Assembly: GCF_000687935.1 (NCBI RefSeq)
Contig: NZ_JHZZ01000001.1
Span: 2,254,001 to 2,318,000 of the forward strand
Source of the DNA: Polaribacter sp. Hel_I_88
Lineage (GTDB): Bacteria > Bacteroidota > Bacteroidia > Flavobacteriales > Flavobacteriaceae
Direction of reading: 5' to 3'
DNA length: 64,000 bases
Under the pieces are notes generated by a model. The model was not told the origin of the DNA and did no database searches. It was given only the letters and a program-made list of their open reading frames with translations. The position numbers and the translations under genes were made by a program. Of the stretch, positions 41,903-51,152 are shown one piece after another; the stretch's first letter is position 1, and every line of letters begins with the position of its first letter.

Positions 41903-44059
41903 CTATAAATTGTTTAAATTATTTGATGTTTTATCATCGCTAATTGTCCAGAAGAAACCTACAAAAAAGAAGGTGTCAGCATTTGGAACAATGGCTTGTC
42001 TGTCGAAATTTCCATTTATGTTTGGTGTATTTTTATAATTGTAACCAAACACATTTTTGGTGCCCAAAGCATTGTTTAAAGAGAAATATAATATTTTTTG
42101 TTGATCTATTAAATACGCCCAATTTAAACTTACTGAATTGAAGCTTTTGGTTTTATTATTCAAAAAACCTGGTTCATTTGGATTTGTATAGGTTCTGCCA
42201 GATGCAAAATTGTAAGCAAAACCTACCTGACTTTGTAAATTCTCAATAAAATGTTTGCCAACGATTGATAGATTATGGGCTGAAGCAAAGTTGGGAGTTG
42301 CTGCTGTTGGGTAGTTTCTAAAATCTCTTTTGGTGTCTAAAAAAGAATACGAAATCCAATAATCTGTGTTTTTTATTTTACCATTTTGTCTCCAAAAAAC
42401 ATCAATTCCTTTTGCGAAAGCAGTTCCATTGTTATTAAAATTTGAGATAAAATTTGGTTGTTCAGAATCGAATTTTACCAAATCTTTATAATCTTTGTAA
42501 TACGCTTCAATTCTAAAAATCTGGTTCTGTTTTGTATGTTGAAAATTGGCAATTAAATGTGTTGTGTTTTCTGCTTTAAAATCTTCATTAAATTTTAAAT
42601 AATTAGTACTCGGATTTTGATAAAATTGCCCATAAGCCAAAGAAAACTGTGCATTTTTACCTGTTTTGTAAGATATAGATGCTCTTGGCGAAATTGTAAA
42701 TTGATTCAATAAATCCGAATGTTCTGCTCTAACACCTATTTTTGTTGCTAAATTTTTAGAGAAAAAAATGTCAGTTTCTGCAAATGAAGCAAATATATTA
42801 TTATCAAAACCATACTTAAAAGTTTGGTCATTAATAGGGTTGTAAATTTCATCGAACTTTGTGATGAAGTATTCAGAACCAAAACTGACTCTAAATCTAC
42901 TTGAAAATTGCTTGTTTAATTTGACTTTAAAATGTGCTGAATTTTCAGAATTCTCAATGTTATCATCTTCTATTTTCAATGTAGAATTATCCTTTGTAAA
43001 GCTGAAACCACTTTCAATTCGCCAATTATTACCAATTTTATTTTTATAAGAACTGTTGATGTATAAATTTCTATTGTTCAAGCCAAAACGCAAACCATCA
43101 TCAAAATTAATATCATCTTGAATAACTTCTAGATCTGTGTAACTAAACGCACTATAAATTTTTAGCATAGAATCGTCTTTAAAACTGTGTCTGTAAACAG
43201 CTTCTCCACTAGCAGATTGAAAAGGTTTTATAAACTCATTTCTATCAGGAAAAAGATCTGTATAAGGTTTTAAATTGATATAAGAAGCGTTTATACTTAA
43301 TGAGTTTTTGCCAAAAATTTGTGTATTGCCAAGACCAACACCCAAAGTCATTAACGAGATTTCTGTTTTTTCTTGATCTGGTTTGTCAATCGTAGTTAAA
43401 TCTAAAACTCCAGACAAAGCTTGTCCAAATTCTGCAGAATACCCTCCTGTTGAAAAAGTAATTCCTTTGAATAAAAAAGGCGAATAGCGCCCACGAGTTG
43501 GAGCATTATTTGGTGTTGGACTGTAAGGAGTAAAAACGCGCATTCCGTCAATAAAAATTTGAGTTTCATCAGCATTTCCACCTCTTACAAAAAGCCGACC
43601 ATCTTCTGGGTTTGCAGATGTGCCAGGTAAGGTTTGTAAAGCTCCTAAAACATCGCCAACTGCATTTGCTGTTGTTACAATATCCAAAGGTTTTAAAACG
43701 GTTACTTTTGCTGCTTCACCTGCTTTAAATGTTCCTGCATTTATGACAACAGCATCTAAAGAATTAATATCGTCCTTTAATTTAATCTGTAGATTTTTTA
43801 AATTTTTAACGTCATCAAACTTTACAAAAGTTTCATAAGAAACAAAAGAAACTACTAAAGTTTGTGTTCCTTTTTCTTCGGTTTTAAAAGAAAACTCTCC
43901 TTTTTCGTTGCTTGAAGTTCCATCGTAAGTGCCATCTAAATAAACACTTGCTCCCAGAATTGGTTGCTTTTTCGAGTCGATAACTTTACCAGAAATGATA
44001 ATTTGTGCCTGTAAAGAAATTGTAAAAATTGTAAGGATTAACGTTAGAATTTGTTTCAT
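41903..44059 (-). CDS. TonB-dependent outer-membrane receptor
   Basis: 718 residues. Signal peptide (ending SLQAQ), a carboxypeptidase-regulatory-like CarboxypepD domain (about 20-105: IISGKVIDSKKQPILGASVYL), a plug domain (TLPGTSANPEDGRLFVRGGNADETQIFIDGM), then a 22-strand barrel closing FVGFFWTISD. The substrate is unknown; no SusD partner is adjacent, which points to metal, siderophore or peptide uptake rather than a glycan. Single gene upstream of the DUF2141/TPR pair. Confidence 0.9.
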   Translation of the reverse strand: MKQILTLILTIFTISLQAQIIISGKVIDSKKQPILGASVYLDGTYDGTSSNEKGEFSFKTEEKGTQTLVVSFVSYETFVKFDDVKNLKNLQIKLKDDINSLDAVVINAGTFKAGEAAKVTVLKPLDIVTTANAVGDVLGALQTLPGTSANPEDGRLFVRGGNADETQIFIDGMRVFTPYSPTPNNAPTRGRYSPFLFKGITFSTGGYSAEFGQALSGVLDLTTIDKPDQEKTEISLMTLGVGLGNTQIFGKNSLSINASYINLKPYTDLFPDRNEFIKPFQSASGEAVYRHSFKDDSMLKIYSAFSYTDLEVIQDDINFDDGLRFGLNNRNLYINSSYKNKIGNNWRIESGFSFTKDNSTLKIEDDNIENSENSAHFKVKLNKQFSSRFRVSFGSEYFITKFDEIYNPINDQTFKYGFDNNIFASFAETDIFFSKNLATKIGVRAEHSDLLNQFTISPRASISYKTGKNAQFSLAYGQFYQNPSTNYLKFNEDFKAENTTHLIANFQHTKQNQIFRIEAYYKDYKDLVKFDSEQPNFISNFNNNGTAFAKGIDVFWRQNGKIKNTDYWISYSFLDTKRDFRNYPTAATPNFASAHNLSIVGKHFIENLQSQVGFAYNFASGRTYTNPNEPGFLNNKTKSFNSVSLNWAYLIDQQKILYFSLNNALGTKNVFGYNYKNTPNINGNFDRQAIVPNADTFFFVGFFWTISDDKTSNNLNNL

Positions 44060-44164
44060 CTTGATTGAGTTTGATGCTACAAAGATGTTGTAGATTACTC
44101 ATTTTTAAAAAGAAGAAATACTGAGTTGTAGATTTTAATTGATGAGTTGTATATTTATTTCGAA

Positions 44165-44551
44165 TCAAATTTTAGGGATTTTCAATGATTCATTTTTTTT
44201 TAATGGTTTGTTTTGAAGGATGTAAAATACAATTCCGCTGGCAAAATATAAGAGAACATCTACAAAATCGGATGTATATCTTTTTACATATTTAGGAAAA
44301 ACAAATTCAAACAAAATACTATACATAAAACATACATATACTATTATTGCTAAGCTAAGTGTGAAATTTTTATTGTTTCTAGTCCATCTTAAAACAATTA
44401 AACAAATAAACAGTACAATTGGAATTATTAAAAAATCATTTAGATAATTATGAATAATTTTTGGAAGTTGAATATTAAAATATTGCAAAGTATAAATTAA
44501 AGTTCCAAGTATAAATGAGGAGATACAATAAAAAGTTAGATTTTTATTCAT
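44165..44551 (-). CDS. Small membrane protein, not recognised
   Basis: 128 residues from the ATG at 44551 (MNKNLTFYC); the longer frame to 44620 is less likely. About four transmembrane segments (residues 5-20, 34-54, 65-80, 92-110) and a basic tail. I do not recognise a family. Same strand as the zinc-ribbon gene upstream, 112 bp apart. Confidence 0.6.
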   Translation of the reverse strand: MNKNLTFYCISSFILGTLIYTLQYFNIQLPKIIHNYLNDFLIIPIVLFICLIVLRWTRNNKNFTLSLAIIVYVCFMYSILFEFVFPKYVKRYTSDFVDVLLYFASGIVFYILQNKPLKKNESLKIPKI

Positions 44552-44663
44552 TTTTATTTGTTTGAAACAGGATATTTTGAGATCAAGAAACAGGAATTGA
44601 ATATTTTTTATAATTGCCAAGAATTCGAGGATATAATTTTTTGAGTTTTAAACCTTAAACCTA

Positions 44664-44969
44664 TTACCCAGCTGCAACCATTGCAATCAACCAAGCTAAA
44701 CCTGCACCAATTGCACTCACTACAGTTATTACAGAGTATAAAACCCAACCAACTGCTCTATAAAATACATTGGGACTTCTCTTTAAACGTTCAGCTAAAT
44801 TTGGATTTTCAATATCGTGAATAGCTTCTTTTATTCGGTCCTGTTTAACGGATTCTTCTTTTATTTCTCGTTTCTTTTGATGAGAAATTAATTCACCACA
44901 ATTTTCACAATACTCTTTATTGGTATTAAAAACTCCACAATTTGGACATTTTATAATTCTTGTACTCAT
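44664..44969 (-). CDS. Zinc-ribbon protein with C-terminal membrane anchor
   Basis: 101 residues. Zinc ribbon CPNCGVFNTNKEYCENCG (residues 8-25), charged linker, then a hydrophobic C-terminus (about 73-99). It starts 6 bp after the NDH-2 stop and so is probably co-transcribed with it; role unknown. Confidence 0.75.
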   Translation of the reverse strand: MSTRIIKCPNCGVFNTNKEYCENCGELISHQKKREIKEESVKQDRIKEAIHDIENPNLAERLKRSPNVFYRAVGWVLYSVITVVSAIGAGLAWLIAMVAAG

Positions 44970-44975
44970 TTTAAA

Positions 44976-46256
44976 TTAGCTTTTTTTCTTTTTATAAGGA
45001 CGAATGATCAATCTTGTTTCTCTATCAAATCTGATATAATTATAAACCCAATTTAAGAAAACGATGGCTCTGTTTCGAAATCCAATTAACGAAAAAAGAT
45101 GCACAAACATCCAAACAAACCAAGCAAAAACACCTTGAAATTTCCAATTTTCTAAATCTACCACTGCTTTATTTCTACCAATTGTTGCCATAGAACCTTT
45201 ATCATTATACACAAAAGCGGTTGTTTTTTTGTTGAATAATTTTGCTAAAATGTTTTTAGCAACTAATTTACCTTGTTGAATGGCAGGCTGTGCCATCATT
45301 GGGTGTCCAAAAGGATTTTTTTCTGAAACCATACAAGCAATATCGCCAATTGCATAGATATTAGCATATCCTTCAACTTGATTAAATTCATTTACTTTAT
45401 ACCTTTCAGCTCTATCTATCATACAAGTTGCGTCTAAACCATGTACCATTTCTCCTTTAACACCTGCAGCCCAAATTACGGTTTCTGCTCTAAAATGATC
45501 TATGCCATTTGTGGTTACTATTTTGCCATCATAATCTAAAACTCGTAGATTTTTCCAAACATTTACGCCTAAACTTATTAAGAAATCTTCGGCTTTTTCT
45601 GATGCTTGAGCACTCATTCCTTTTAAAATTTCTCCAGAACTTTGTATCAAATTGATTTGCATTTGCCTAATGTCTAAATCAGGGTAATCTTTTGGTAAAA
45701 TCCCTTTTTTCATTTCTGCCAAAGCACCTGCCAATTCTACTCCTGTTGGGCCACCACCAACAATTACAAAATTCATCAAAGCGTTTCTTTGTTCAATATT
45801 ATCTGTTAAAAGAGCTTCTTCAAAATTTTCTAAAATAAGACTTCTAATGTTTAAAGATTGAGGAACAGATTTCATTTCCATGGTGTTTTTTTCGATATTT
45901 TCATTCCCAAAAAAATTGGTTGTTGAACCTGTTGCAATAATTAATTCATCATAATCTAGGTTTCCAATACTCGTTTCTATCAAGTTTTTATTAGGATGAA
46001 TTTGCACAACTTCTGCCAATCGAAAATAAAAATTATCGACATCGTTAAAACGTTTTCTTAAAGGAAACGCAATAGAATCTGGCTCTAAACCACCTGTAGC
46101 AACTTGGTATAGTAAAGGTTGAAAGGTGTGATAATTATGTTTATCTACCAAAACAACTTGTAGTTCTTGTTTTTCTAAACCTTTTGCAGCTGCTAAACCA
46201 GCAAAACCACCACCAATTATTACAACTCTAGGAAAACTTGATTGTGGTATATTCAT
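44976..46256 (-). CDS. ndh: Type II NADH dehydrogenase (NDH-2)
   Basis: 426 residues. FAD motif IGGGFAGLAAAKGLEKQ near residue 14, NADH motif VGGGPTGVELAGALAEM near 166, IYAIGDIACM, and a C-terminal amphipathic membrane-binding segment (WFVWMFVHLFSLIGFRNRAIVFLNWVYNYIRF). It passes electrons from NADH to quinone without pumping protons, at the inner membrane. Followed by the zinc-ribbon gene. Confidence 0.9.
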   Translation of the reverse strand: MNIPQSSFPRVVIIGGGFAGLAAAKGLEKQELQVVLVDKHNYHTFQPLLYQVATGGLEPDSIAFPLRKRFNDVDNFYFRLAEVVQIHPNKNLIETSIGNLDYDELIIATGSTTNFFGNENIEKNTMEMKSVPQSLNIRSLILENFEEALLTDNIEQRNALMNFVIVGGGPTGVELAGALAEMKKGILPKDYPDLDIRQMQINLIQSSGEILKGMSAQASEKAEDFLISLGVNVWKNLRVLDYDGKIVTTNGIDHFRAETVIWAAGVKGEMVHGLDATCMIDRAERYKVNEFNQVEGYANIYAIGDIACMVSEKNPFGHPMMAQPAIQQGKLVAKNILAKLFNKKTTAFVYNDKGSMATIGRNKAVVDLENWKFQGVFAWFVWMFVHLFSLIGFRNRAIVFLNWVYNYIRFDRETRLIIRPYKKKKS

Positions 46257-46304
46257 TTAAATTTGATACTTTTTAGATTCTTACAAATTTACTGAAAATG
46301 AACG

Positions 46305-46829
46305 CTATTTGTGCGCTCTTTTAATAGTTTGAAGTCTTTTATCTGAATTGATGAATTCAGTAATAATTTTAAAACGAAGATTCTCTATTTCTTCATCAAA
46401 ATATTTTGCCCATTTATCATCAGTTAACAAATGTTTAAGTTGTTTTATTTTTTGTTGCCCTTCAGAAAATGTATGTAAATACTTTGTAGAATTTTCTTTT
46501 TTTGGTTGAAGTTTGGCTGTTTTATGTTGAAAATCTACCTGAATAAAAAATATTTTCTCTGATGAATTAATGGGATAAAAATCGCTCCATTTTGCAAAAC
46601 CAATGACGACTTGTTGATTTTTATACCCATCATTTGCAATTAACTTCCATCTGCAATTGGCAACTCTTCCCCAATGATTGGATTTTCTGTAAACACCTTC
46701 ATCAGCATAAAAATACTCGCTTTCAGATTTGCTTTTGTAATTGGTGTTTTTTGGAAACTCAAAAGTATCCACTTGTTGAAATTCACAAAAAGTATGTTTA
46801 AAGAAATTAGTTTGATCGTAAGTTTTCAA
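46305..46829 (-). CDS. Hypothetical protein with a TTG start
   Basis: 174 residues, soluble, rich in aromatic and basic residues; family not recognised. No ATG exists in the frame: the stop upstream lies near 46871 and no methionine occurs inside. TTG at 46829 is the likely start because a -7 box TAAATTTG on the minus strand (46850-46857) lies about 20 bp before it. Segments SHWGRVANCRWKL and FAKWSDFYPINSSEKIFFIQV look conserved in type. Confidence 0.6.
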   Translation of the reverse strand: MKTYDQTNFFKHTFCEFQQVDTFEFPKNTNYKSKSESEYFYADEGVYRKSNHWGRVANCRWKLIANDGYKNQQVVIGFAKWSDFYPINSSEKIFFIQVDFQHKTAKLQPKKENSTKYLHTFSEGQQKIKQLKHLLTDDKWAKYFDEEIENLRFKIITEFINSDKRLQTIKRAHK

Positions 46830-46870
46830 GTAGCAATATTTATTGGTTTCAAATTTAGTTAAAACTAATT

Positions 46871-46995
46871 ATTTTAGAGCATTTCACTTTCGCTTCTAAA
46901 AAATATTAGCCACGAATTCACAAATTTTACTCAAATAGTTTAGATTTTATATTTCACGAAGCAAACTTTTAGTTTGCAAACCAAGGCTATGACTT
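46871..46995. repeat. Dispersed repeat R1, second copy
   Basis: Diverged copy of 3003-3125: TTAGAGCATTTCACTTTCG, GCCACGAATTCACAAATTT, then the hairpin gcaaact-ttt-agtttgc (46961-46977). The hairpin keeps pairing although it differs from gcagact/agtctgc. Confidence 0.75.
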
Positions 46996-47011
46996 TTATT
47001 AGATATTGATT

Positions 47012-47899
47012 TTAGTTTATAACTAATTTTCTTGAAATTTCCCTCTCATAACCTTTCACAAAAACAGTGTCGTTCTCAAATTTTACTTTTGCAAAAGCAG
47101 AGGTGTTTTCAGTATCCACCATTCCTTTAAAGGTTAAATAATGTACATCGTCAACAAATTCATAAGCTCCTGCATGATTATGACCGTTAAAAAATAACTT
47201 TACGTTTTTGTATGGTTTTATCAATGCTAAAAATTGTTCTCTATTCCAAATATTATGTTGATCTACTGGAAAAATAGGAAAGTGACAATAAAAGCCAACT
47301 TTTTGATTTTCTTTTATAGCTTCGTCTAATTCAGTTTTAACCCAGGAAAGTTGTTGGTTGCTTAAAGCACCATTCCATTTTTGCACAAAAGGTAAGTTTT
47401 TGTCTTTTAATTCGTTAAATAAGGAATCTGTTTGTTGAGCTTTTTTGTTGGATGTTGTTCCGTAAAAACTCAAATCATTCCCATCTAAAACGATAAATCT
47501 CCAGTCTTTTACAACAAAACTGTAATATCTTTTTTGGATGTTTAGTTTTTCTAAAACCTTCTTTTTTAAAGAATCTTGTACTTCAAAGTCGTGATTTCCT
47601 AAAACATGATACGAATTCGATTTTATGGTATTCCAAGTTGGTAAAATACTATCTAAACTGTTAAAATATTTATCAATAAAATCACCTAAATGAATGGTAT
47701 AGTGTAAAGAATCTTTGTTTAAAATGGCAACAGCTTCTTGTAATCTTTTTGGCGCTTTTTTGTAATATCTGTCCCATTTTACATCACAATTACAATATTG
47801 GCAATCTGCAATTATGCCAATTTTAAAAGAGGAGTCTGTTTTTTGTGAACAGGCATTTATCAACAATAATAGAAATACAAAAATTATAATTTTCTTCAT
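47012..47899 (-). CDS. Metallophosphoesterase lipoprotein (ADP-ribose/CDP-alcohol diphosphatase-like)
   Basis: 295 residues from the ATG at 47899; a TTG at 47908 is less likely. Lipobox LINAC. Calcineurin-type metal motifs: IIADCQYCNCDV, HLGDFIDKYF, LGNHDFEV, FYCHFPIFP and FNGHNHAGAYEF. The DxQY opening and RYYKKAPKRLQEAV resemble Mn-dependent ADP-ribose/CDP-alcohol diphosphatases. Downstream of dnaK on the same strand but separated by 660 bp with several terminators, so independent. Confidence 0.82.
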   Translation of the reverse strand: MKKIIIFVFLLLLINACSQKTDSSFKIGIIADCQYCNCDVKWDRYYKKAPKRLQEAVAILNKDSLHYTIHLGDFIDKYFNSLDSILPTWNTIKSNSYHVLGNHDFEVQDSLKKKVLEKLNIQKRYYSFVVKDWRFIVLDGNDLSFYGTTSNKKAQQTDSLFNELKDKNLPFVQKWNGALSNQQLSWVKTELDEAIKENQKVGFYCHFPIFPVDQHNIWNREQFLALIKPYKNVKLFFNGHNHAGAYEFVDDVHYLTFKGMVDTENTSAFAKVKFENDTVFVKGYEREISRKLVIN

Positions 47900-47942
47900 A
47901 AGCACCAAAAGTAACCAAAAGTAGGCACTTTATGAATATAAA

Positions 47943-48517
47943 AAAACGCAATCAAATTAATGATTGCGTTTTGAATTTGTTCTGTTTAGCTTTGGAAAAA
48001 TATTCTTTTTTGTAAATATCAAAATCCATAAATTTATAAAATATCAACTTATTTACAGAATTTTAAATATTTCGCCCTTAAAGGGCTTTATATTAGTTTC
48101 AAAAAAGTATATTATTAATATTTCATCCCTCTGGGATTTTAGCTCCATAGGAGCTTAATATTAATAAAAGAAATTTTGAGAAAATAACTAGAGTTCCATA
48201 GGAGCAAAATATAATTCATAAAAAAACGCAACCAAATTAATGATTGCGTTTTACTTTTTTTTCCTGCAAGGTTTTCAAAACCTTGTAGGTATTATTTGAT
48301 TTTCTACTTTGAGAAATTTAAACTTGATTTTATTGTTTGAAATCTCAAAAAAAATAAAATAAGTTCAATTACGTGTTTTATAAAGACAAAAAATATGTGG
48401 ATTGATAAAAAAAACGCAACCAAATTAATGATTGCGTTTTATGTATAATTTGATTCTCTACTTTGAGAATTCAAAATTGATTCTCTATTTTGAGATCCCG
48501 CAAAAAAAATGCGGGAT
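47943..48517 (-). terminator. Hairpin cluster downstream of dnaK
   Basis: Four terminator-like hairpins for minus-strand transcripts. Nearest to dnaK is atcccgc/gcgggat (48495-48501 with 48511-48517). Then three copies of AACGCAA(C/T)CAAATTAATGATTGCGTT at 48413-48438, 48225-48250 and 47945-47970. The stem C/A mismatch of the first two on the plus strand is a G-U pair in the minus-strand RNA. Between them are GCCCTTAAAGGGC (48074-48086), ATCCCTCTGGGAT (48125-48137), and AGCTCCATAGGAGCT (48141-48155) with a part copy at 48193-48205. No gene is called here. Confidence 0.75.
48258..48290. repeat. Dispersed hairpin R2, second copy
   Basis: TTTTTTCCTG, then caaggtttt-c-aaaaccttg (48267-48285), then TAGGTA. 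It interrupts one of two otherwise similar units (48221-48320 versus 48411-48475), the second of which lacks it. Confidence 0.75.
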
Positions 48518-48560
48518 AAGCGATTCACGAAAAATTTCTAATGAAATTTTTGTTCTCTGC

Positions 48561-50468
48561 TTACTTTACTTCCTCAAAATCTACGTCTTCAACATTGTCT
48601 CCATCTGCTTTTCCAGCTTCTGGTTGACCTTGTTGACCAGCTCCAGGATTTTGTCCTTCAGCTCCACCTTGTGCAGCATACATCTCTTCAGAGGCAACTT
48701 TCCAAGCTTCGTTGATTTTTTCCATGGCAGCATCAATCTGAGCTAAATCTTTAGATTCGTGTGCAGCTTTTAACTCCACTAAAGCAGCTTCAATTGGTTC
48801 TTTTTTATCCGCAGATAATTTTTCACCAAATTCTTTTAATTGCTTTTCTGTTTGAAAAATCATAGAGTCAGCTCCATTAATTTTTTCAGCAGTTTCTTTT
48901 GCTAATTTATCAGAATCAGCATTTGCTTCAGCTTCTTCTCTCATTTTCTTGATTTCTTCTTCAGATAATCCTGATGAAGCTTCAATTCTAATTTCGTGAG
49001 ATTTGTTTGTTCCTTTATCTAAAGCAGAAACTTTAATAATACCATTGGCATCAATATCAAAAGTTACTTCTACTTGAGGCACACCTCTTTGTGCTGGTGG
49101 TAAACCATCTAAATGGAAACGACCAATTGTATTATTATCAGCAGCCATTGCTCTTTCACCTTGTAAAACGTGAATTTCTACAGAAGGCTGATTATCTACA
49201 GCAGTTGAAAATACTTGAGATTTTTTTGTTGGAATGGTTGTGTTTGCATCAATTAATTTTGTGAAAACATTCCCCATTGTTTCAATACCTAAAGATAAAG
49301 GTGTAACGTCTAATAACAATACATCTTTTACATCTCCAGATAAAACTCCACCTTGAATTGCAGCTCCTAAAGCAACAACTTCATCAGGATTTACACCTTT
49401 ACTTGGTGCTTTTCCAAAGAATTTTTCTACAGCTTCTTGTACAGCAGGGATTCTTGTAGAACCACCAACTAACACTATTTCATCGATATCTGACTTTGAC
49501 AAATCTGCATTTCTTAAAGCAGTTTCACAAGGTTCGATTGTTCTTTTTACTAAATCGTCAATTAATTGCTCAAATTTAGAACGAGATAAAGTTCTTACCA
49601 AGTGTTTTGGTCCAGAAGCAGTTGCAGTAATATAAGGCAAGTTAATTTCTGTAGAAGCAGAAGAAGATAATTCAATCTTTGCTTTTTCAGCAGCTTCTTT
49701 TAAACGTTGTAAAGCCATTGGATCTGTTGTTAAATCCATGTTTTCATCCGCTTGAAATTCAGCAGCTAACCAATCAATAATTTTTGCATCAACGTCATCA
49801 CCACCTAAATGTGTATCACCATCTGTTGCTAAAACTTCAAATACGCCATCTCCTAATTCTAAGATAGATACATCATGTGTACCACCACCAAAATCAAAAA
49901 CAACTATTTTTTTATCGTCATTAGATTTATCCAAACCATAAGCTAAAGCAGCTGCAGTTGGTTCGTTAATAATTCTTCTAACTTTTAAACCAGCAATTTC
50001 ACCAGCTTCTTTTGTAGCTTGTCTTTGTGCATCGTTAAAATATGCAGGTACAGTAATTACAGCTTCAGTTACATCAGATCCTAAATAATCTTCAGCAGTT
50101 TTCTTCATTTTCTGTAATACCATCGCAGAAATTTCTTGTGGTGTGTATAAACGACCATCAATATCTACTCTTGGTGTATCATTATCTCCTTTTACAACTT
50201 TATAAGGAACTCTTTTTACTTCGTTAGAAGATTCAGAGAATTTGTTTCCCATAAAACGTTTTATAGAAGAAACTGTTTTTGTTGGGTTTGTTACTGCTTG
50301 TCTTTTTGCAGGGTCACCAATTTTACGTTCTCCACCTTCTACAAATGCTACTATAGATGGTGTTGTTCTTTTTCCTTCAGCATTTGGGATTACAACTGGC
50401 TCATTACCTTCCATTACAGAAACACAAGAGTTGGTTGTTCCTAAATCTATTCCTATTATTTTACTCAT
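48561..50468 (-). CDS. dnaK: Chaperone DnaK (Hsp70)
   Basis: 635 residues. ATPase domain opens [17 protein letters not shown], with [26 protein letters not shown] and substrate domain start [16 protein letters not shown]. The C-terminal lid ends in a Gly/Gln-rich linker and [12 protein letters not shown]-driven folding chaperone in the cytoplasm. No dnaJ or grpE neighbours. The upstream 250 bp are AT-rich; no box was fixed for it. Confidence 0.98.
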   Translation of the reverse strand: MSKIIGIDLGTTNSCVSVMEGNEPVVIPNAEGKRTTPSIVAFVEGGERKIGDPAKRQAVTNPTKTVSSIKRFMGNKFSESSNEVKRVPYKVVKGDNDTPRVDIDGRLYTPQEISAMVLQKMKKTAEDYLGSDVTEAVITVPAYFNDAQRQATKEAGEIAGLKVRRIINEPTAAALAYGLDKSNDDKKIVVFDFGGGTHDVSILELGDGVFEVLATDGDTHLGGDDVDAKIIDWLAAEFQADENMDLTTDPMALQRLKEAAEKAKIELSSSASTEINLPYITATASGPKHLVRTLSRSKFEQLIDDLVKRTIEPCETALRNADLSKSDIDEIVLVGGSTRIPAVQEAVEKFFGKAPSKGVNPDEVVALGAAIQGGVLSGDVKDVLLLDVTPLSLGIETMGNVFTKLIDANTTIPTKKSQVFSTAVDNQPSVEIHVLQGERAMAADNNTIGRFHLDGLPPAQRGVPQVEVTFDIDANGIIKVSALDKGTNKSHEIRIEASSGLSEEEIKKMREEAEANADSDKLAKETAEKINGADSMIFQTEKQLKEFGEKLSADKKEPIEAALVELKAAHESKDLAQIDAAMEKINEAWKVASEEMYAAQGGAEGQNPGAGQQGQPEAGKADGDNVEDVDFEEVK

Positions 50469-50661
50469 ACTATTAATTTTATAATTTAAAATTCGTTTTT
50501 TTCAATTTACACTTACCAATAGTCAAACTGTATGCCAACTGTTTTTTGATAAGAAAATGTCAGTTTTATAAAAGTTTTTTTAAAAATGATGTGACAAGTT
50601 GACACAAAATGTATCTAATCAATAGAAGAATCTTAAATATAAAAAACCATTTTTATTTTCT

Positions 50662-50669
50662 TATATTTG
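50662..50669 (+). promoter_or_regulatory. Promoter -7 box of the DUF2853 gene
   Basis: TATATTTG, 50 bp before the ATG at 50720, with an A/T-rich leader. Confidence 0.5.
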
Positions 50670-50719
50670 GATTGTTCTTTAACAATCAAACAATTATTAA
50701 ATAAATTAAACACAAAAAC

Positions 50720-51061
50720 ATGAGTAAATTTGACGAAAAAGTAGCAACGTATTCTAAGTTTATGGACGATAAAGGTCTGAAATACAATGCAGATTTGTTA
50801 GCTGCTGTTACAAAGGGTTTAGGACCTTCTATTTACAAAGCAGATGCTGAAACAGTTTCTGGTTCTGATGCTAAAGAATTAGCTACTGTAAAAAACAACT
50901 TTTTAATTAAAAAATTAGGGTTGGCTGATGCTCCAAAATTGGATGAAGCCATCAATGCAGTTGTAGAAAAAATTGGAAAATCTGAAAGAAAAAAGTACAG
51001 AGCAGTTGTTTATTATATGTTGGCAGAACATTTTAATAAGCAAGATGTTTACGGAGTGTAA
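50720..51061 (+). CDS. DUF2853 family protein
   Basis: 113 residues. It shows the DUF2853 pattern KYNADLLAAVTKGLGPSIYKADAETVSGSD, then TVKNNFLIKKLGL and KSERKKYRAVVYYMLAEHF. Small helical cytoplasmic protein, function unknown. A terminator lies 31 bp after its stop. Confidence 0.87.
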   Translation: MSKFDEKVATYSKFMDDKGLKYNADLLAAVTKGLGPSIYKADAETVSGSDAKELATVKNNFLIKKLGLADAPKLDEAINAVVEKIGKSERKKYRAVVYYMLAEHFNKQDVYGV

Positions 51062-51091
51062 TTTAAAATTACATTTTAATAATTACAAAAA

Positions 51092-51119
51092 AATCTAACT
51101 CATTGAGTTGGATTTTTTA
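51092..51119 (+). terminator. Terminator after the DUF2853 gene
   Basis: Stem aatctaactca/tgagttggatt (51092-51102 with 51104-51114, effective loop of a few bases) followed by a T-run. Confidence 0.75.
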
Positions 51120-51152
51120 CATTTACAGCGTAATTTTTAAACATTTTTACGG

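Noticed and set aside
47964-48158. 64-aa open frame downstream of the metallophosphoesterase
   Set aside because: It covers the palindromic repeat cluster in the dnaK downstream gap; not protein-like.
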